A stretch of DNA of 5,814 nucleotides from DYGX01 sp035325905 (GTDB taxonomy: Bacteria; Chloroflexota; Anaerolineae; Aggregatilineales; Aggregatilineaceae): positions 1 to 5,814 of the forward strand of contig DAOKYY010000146.1 in NCBI GenBank assembly GCA_035325905.1. The letters run 5' to 3'. The notes beneath the pieces were generated by a model. It made no database searches and was not told the origin of the DNA. It saw only the letters and a list, made by a program, of their open reading frames with translations. Position numbers and translations under genes: made by a program. Shown one piece after another: positions 5,759-5,814 of this stretch (the first letter of the stretch is position 1; every line of letters begins with the position of its first letter).

Positions 5759-5779
5759 CACACGCAATTCGTGTGTTTT
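5759..5779 (+). terminator. Probable intrinsic terminator of the hydrolase gene
   Basis: CACACG (5759-5764) and CGTGTG (5770-5775) form a perfect 6-bp stem around the loop CAATT, followed directly by TTTT (5776-5779). It starts 20 nt after the hydrolase stop codon. Two G-U pairs can extend the stem base. An overlapping alternative hairpin, ACGAAT/ATTCGT (5751-5756 and 5767-5772), would compete with it. The stem is short, so efficiency may be moderate. Confidence 0.55.
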
Positions 5780-5780
5780 A

Positions 5781-5814
5781 CCTCACCCCTGGCCCCTCTC
5801 CAAAATGGAGAGGG
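5781..5814. repeat. Dispersed intergenic repeat (MITE-like), cut by the window edge
   Basis: CCTCACCCCTGGCCCCTCTCC is followed by a perfect 8-bp hairpin, CCCTCTCC (5794-5801), loop AAAAT, GGAGAGGG (5807-5814). This style of pyrimidine-rich block with a CTCTCC/GGAGAG hairpin recurs between genes in many Chloroflexota genomes. The identification is from recognition of the pattern, and the element continues beyond the window. Confidence 0.6.

Noticed and set aside
1..5814. CRISPR array, tRNA, rRNA or transposase.
   Set aside because: There are no regularly spaced direct repeats, no cloverleaf-like sequence with a T-arm, and no integrase or transposase motif in any frame.

Overview
The window is a GC-rich stretch of a bacterial chromosome carrying mostly transport genes. 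It holds five complete protein-coding genes, the start of a sixth, and one long divergent intergenic region. Its base composition, its simple ABC-exporter content and the CCCCTGGCCCCTCTCC-type intergenic repeat at the right edge suggest a member of the Chloroflexota (Anaerolineae-like). That placement is inference; there is no rRNA or marker gene here to confirm it.

Left two-thirds (1-4201), all on the minus strand. Read in the direction of transcription, the order is: (i) an ABC-2 type ATPase (3302-4201); (ii) its membrane permease (2506-3312), overlapping the ATPase by 11 nt and so probably translationally coupled; (iii) a GC-rich terminator-like hairpin with a short T-run (2432-2465); (iv) a half-size ABC exporter with fused membrane and nucleotide-binding domains (598-2403); (v) a small two-helix membrane protein of unknown function (124-507); (vi) the first 28 codons of a gene that runs off the left edge (1-84), perhaps an M28-type peptidase. 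The ATPase and permease should form one two-component exporter. The fused protein should dimerise into a second, independent exporter. No substrate can be read from the sequence.

Divergent region (4202-4742). These 541 bp separate the ABC operon from a plus-strand gene. They contain an AT-rich island (4321-4366, about 24% GC) centred on a 10+10 bp inverted repeat that looks like a repressor or activator operator, an adjacent perfect 18-bp palindrome, and further hairpins in what would be the ABC operon leader. This is the most likely control region of the exporter operon.

Right end (4743-5814). A single plus-strand gene encodes an alpha/beta hydrolase with an N-terminal membrane anchor and a nucleophile elbow that departs from GxSxG. 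It is followed by a small hairpin plus T-run terminator and then by a dispersed-repeat-like hairpin cut by the window edge.

I saw no tRNA, rRNA, CRISPR array, transposase or phage gene. I found no convincing novel multi-gene system. The points most worth a second look are the operator/leader architecture, the terminator that decides the exporter start codon, and the atypical hydrolase active site.
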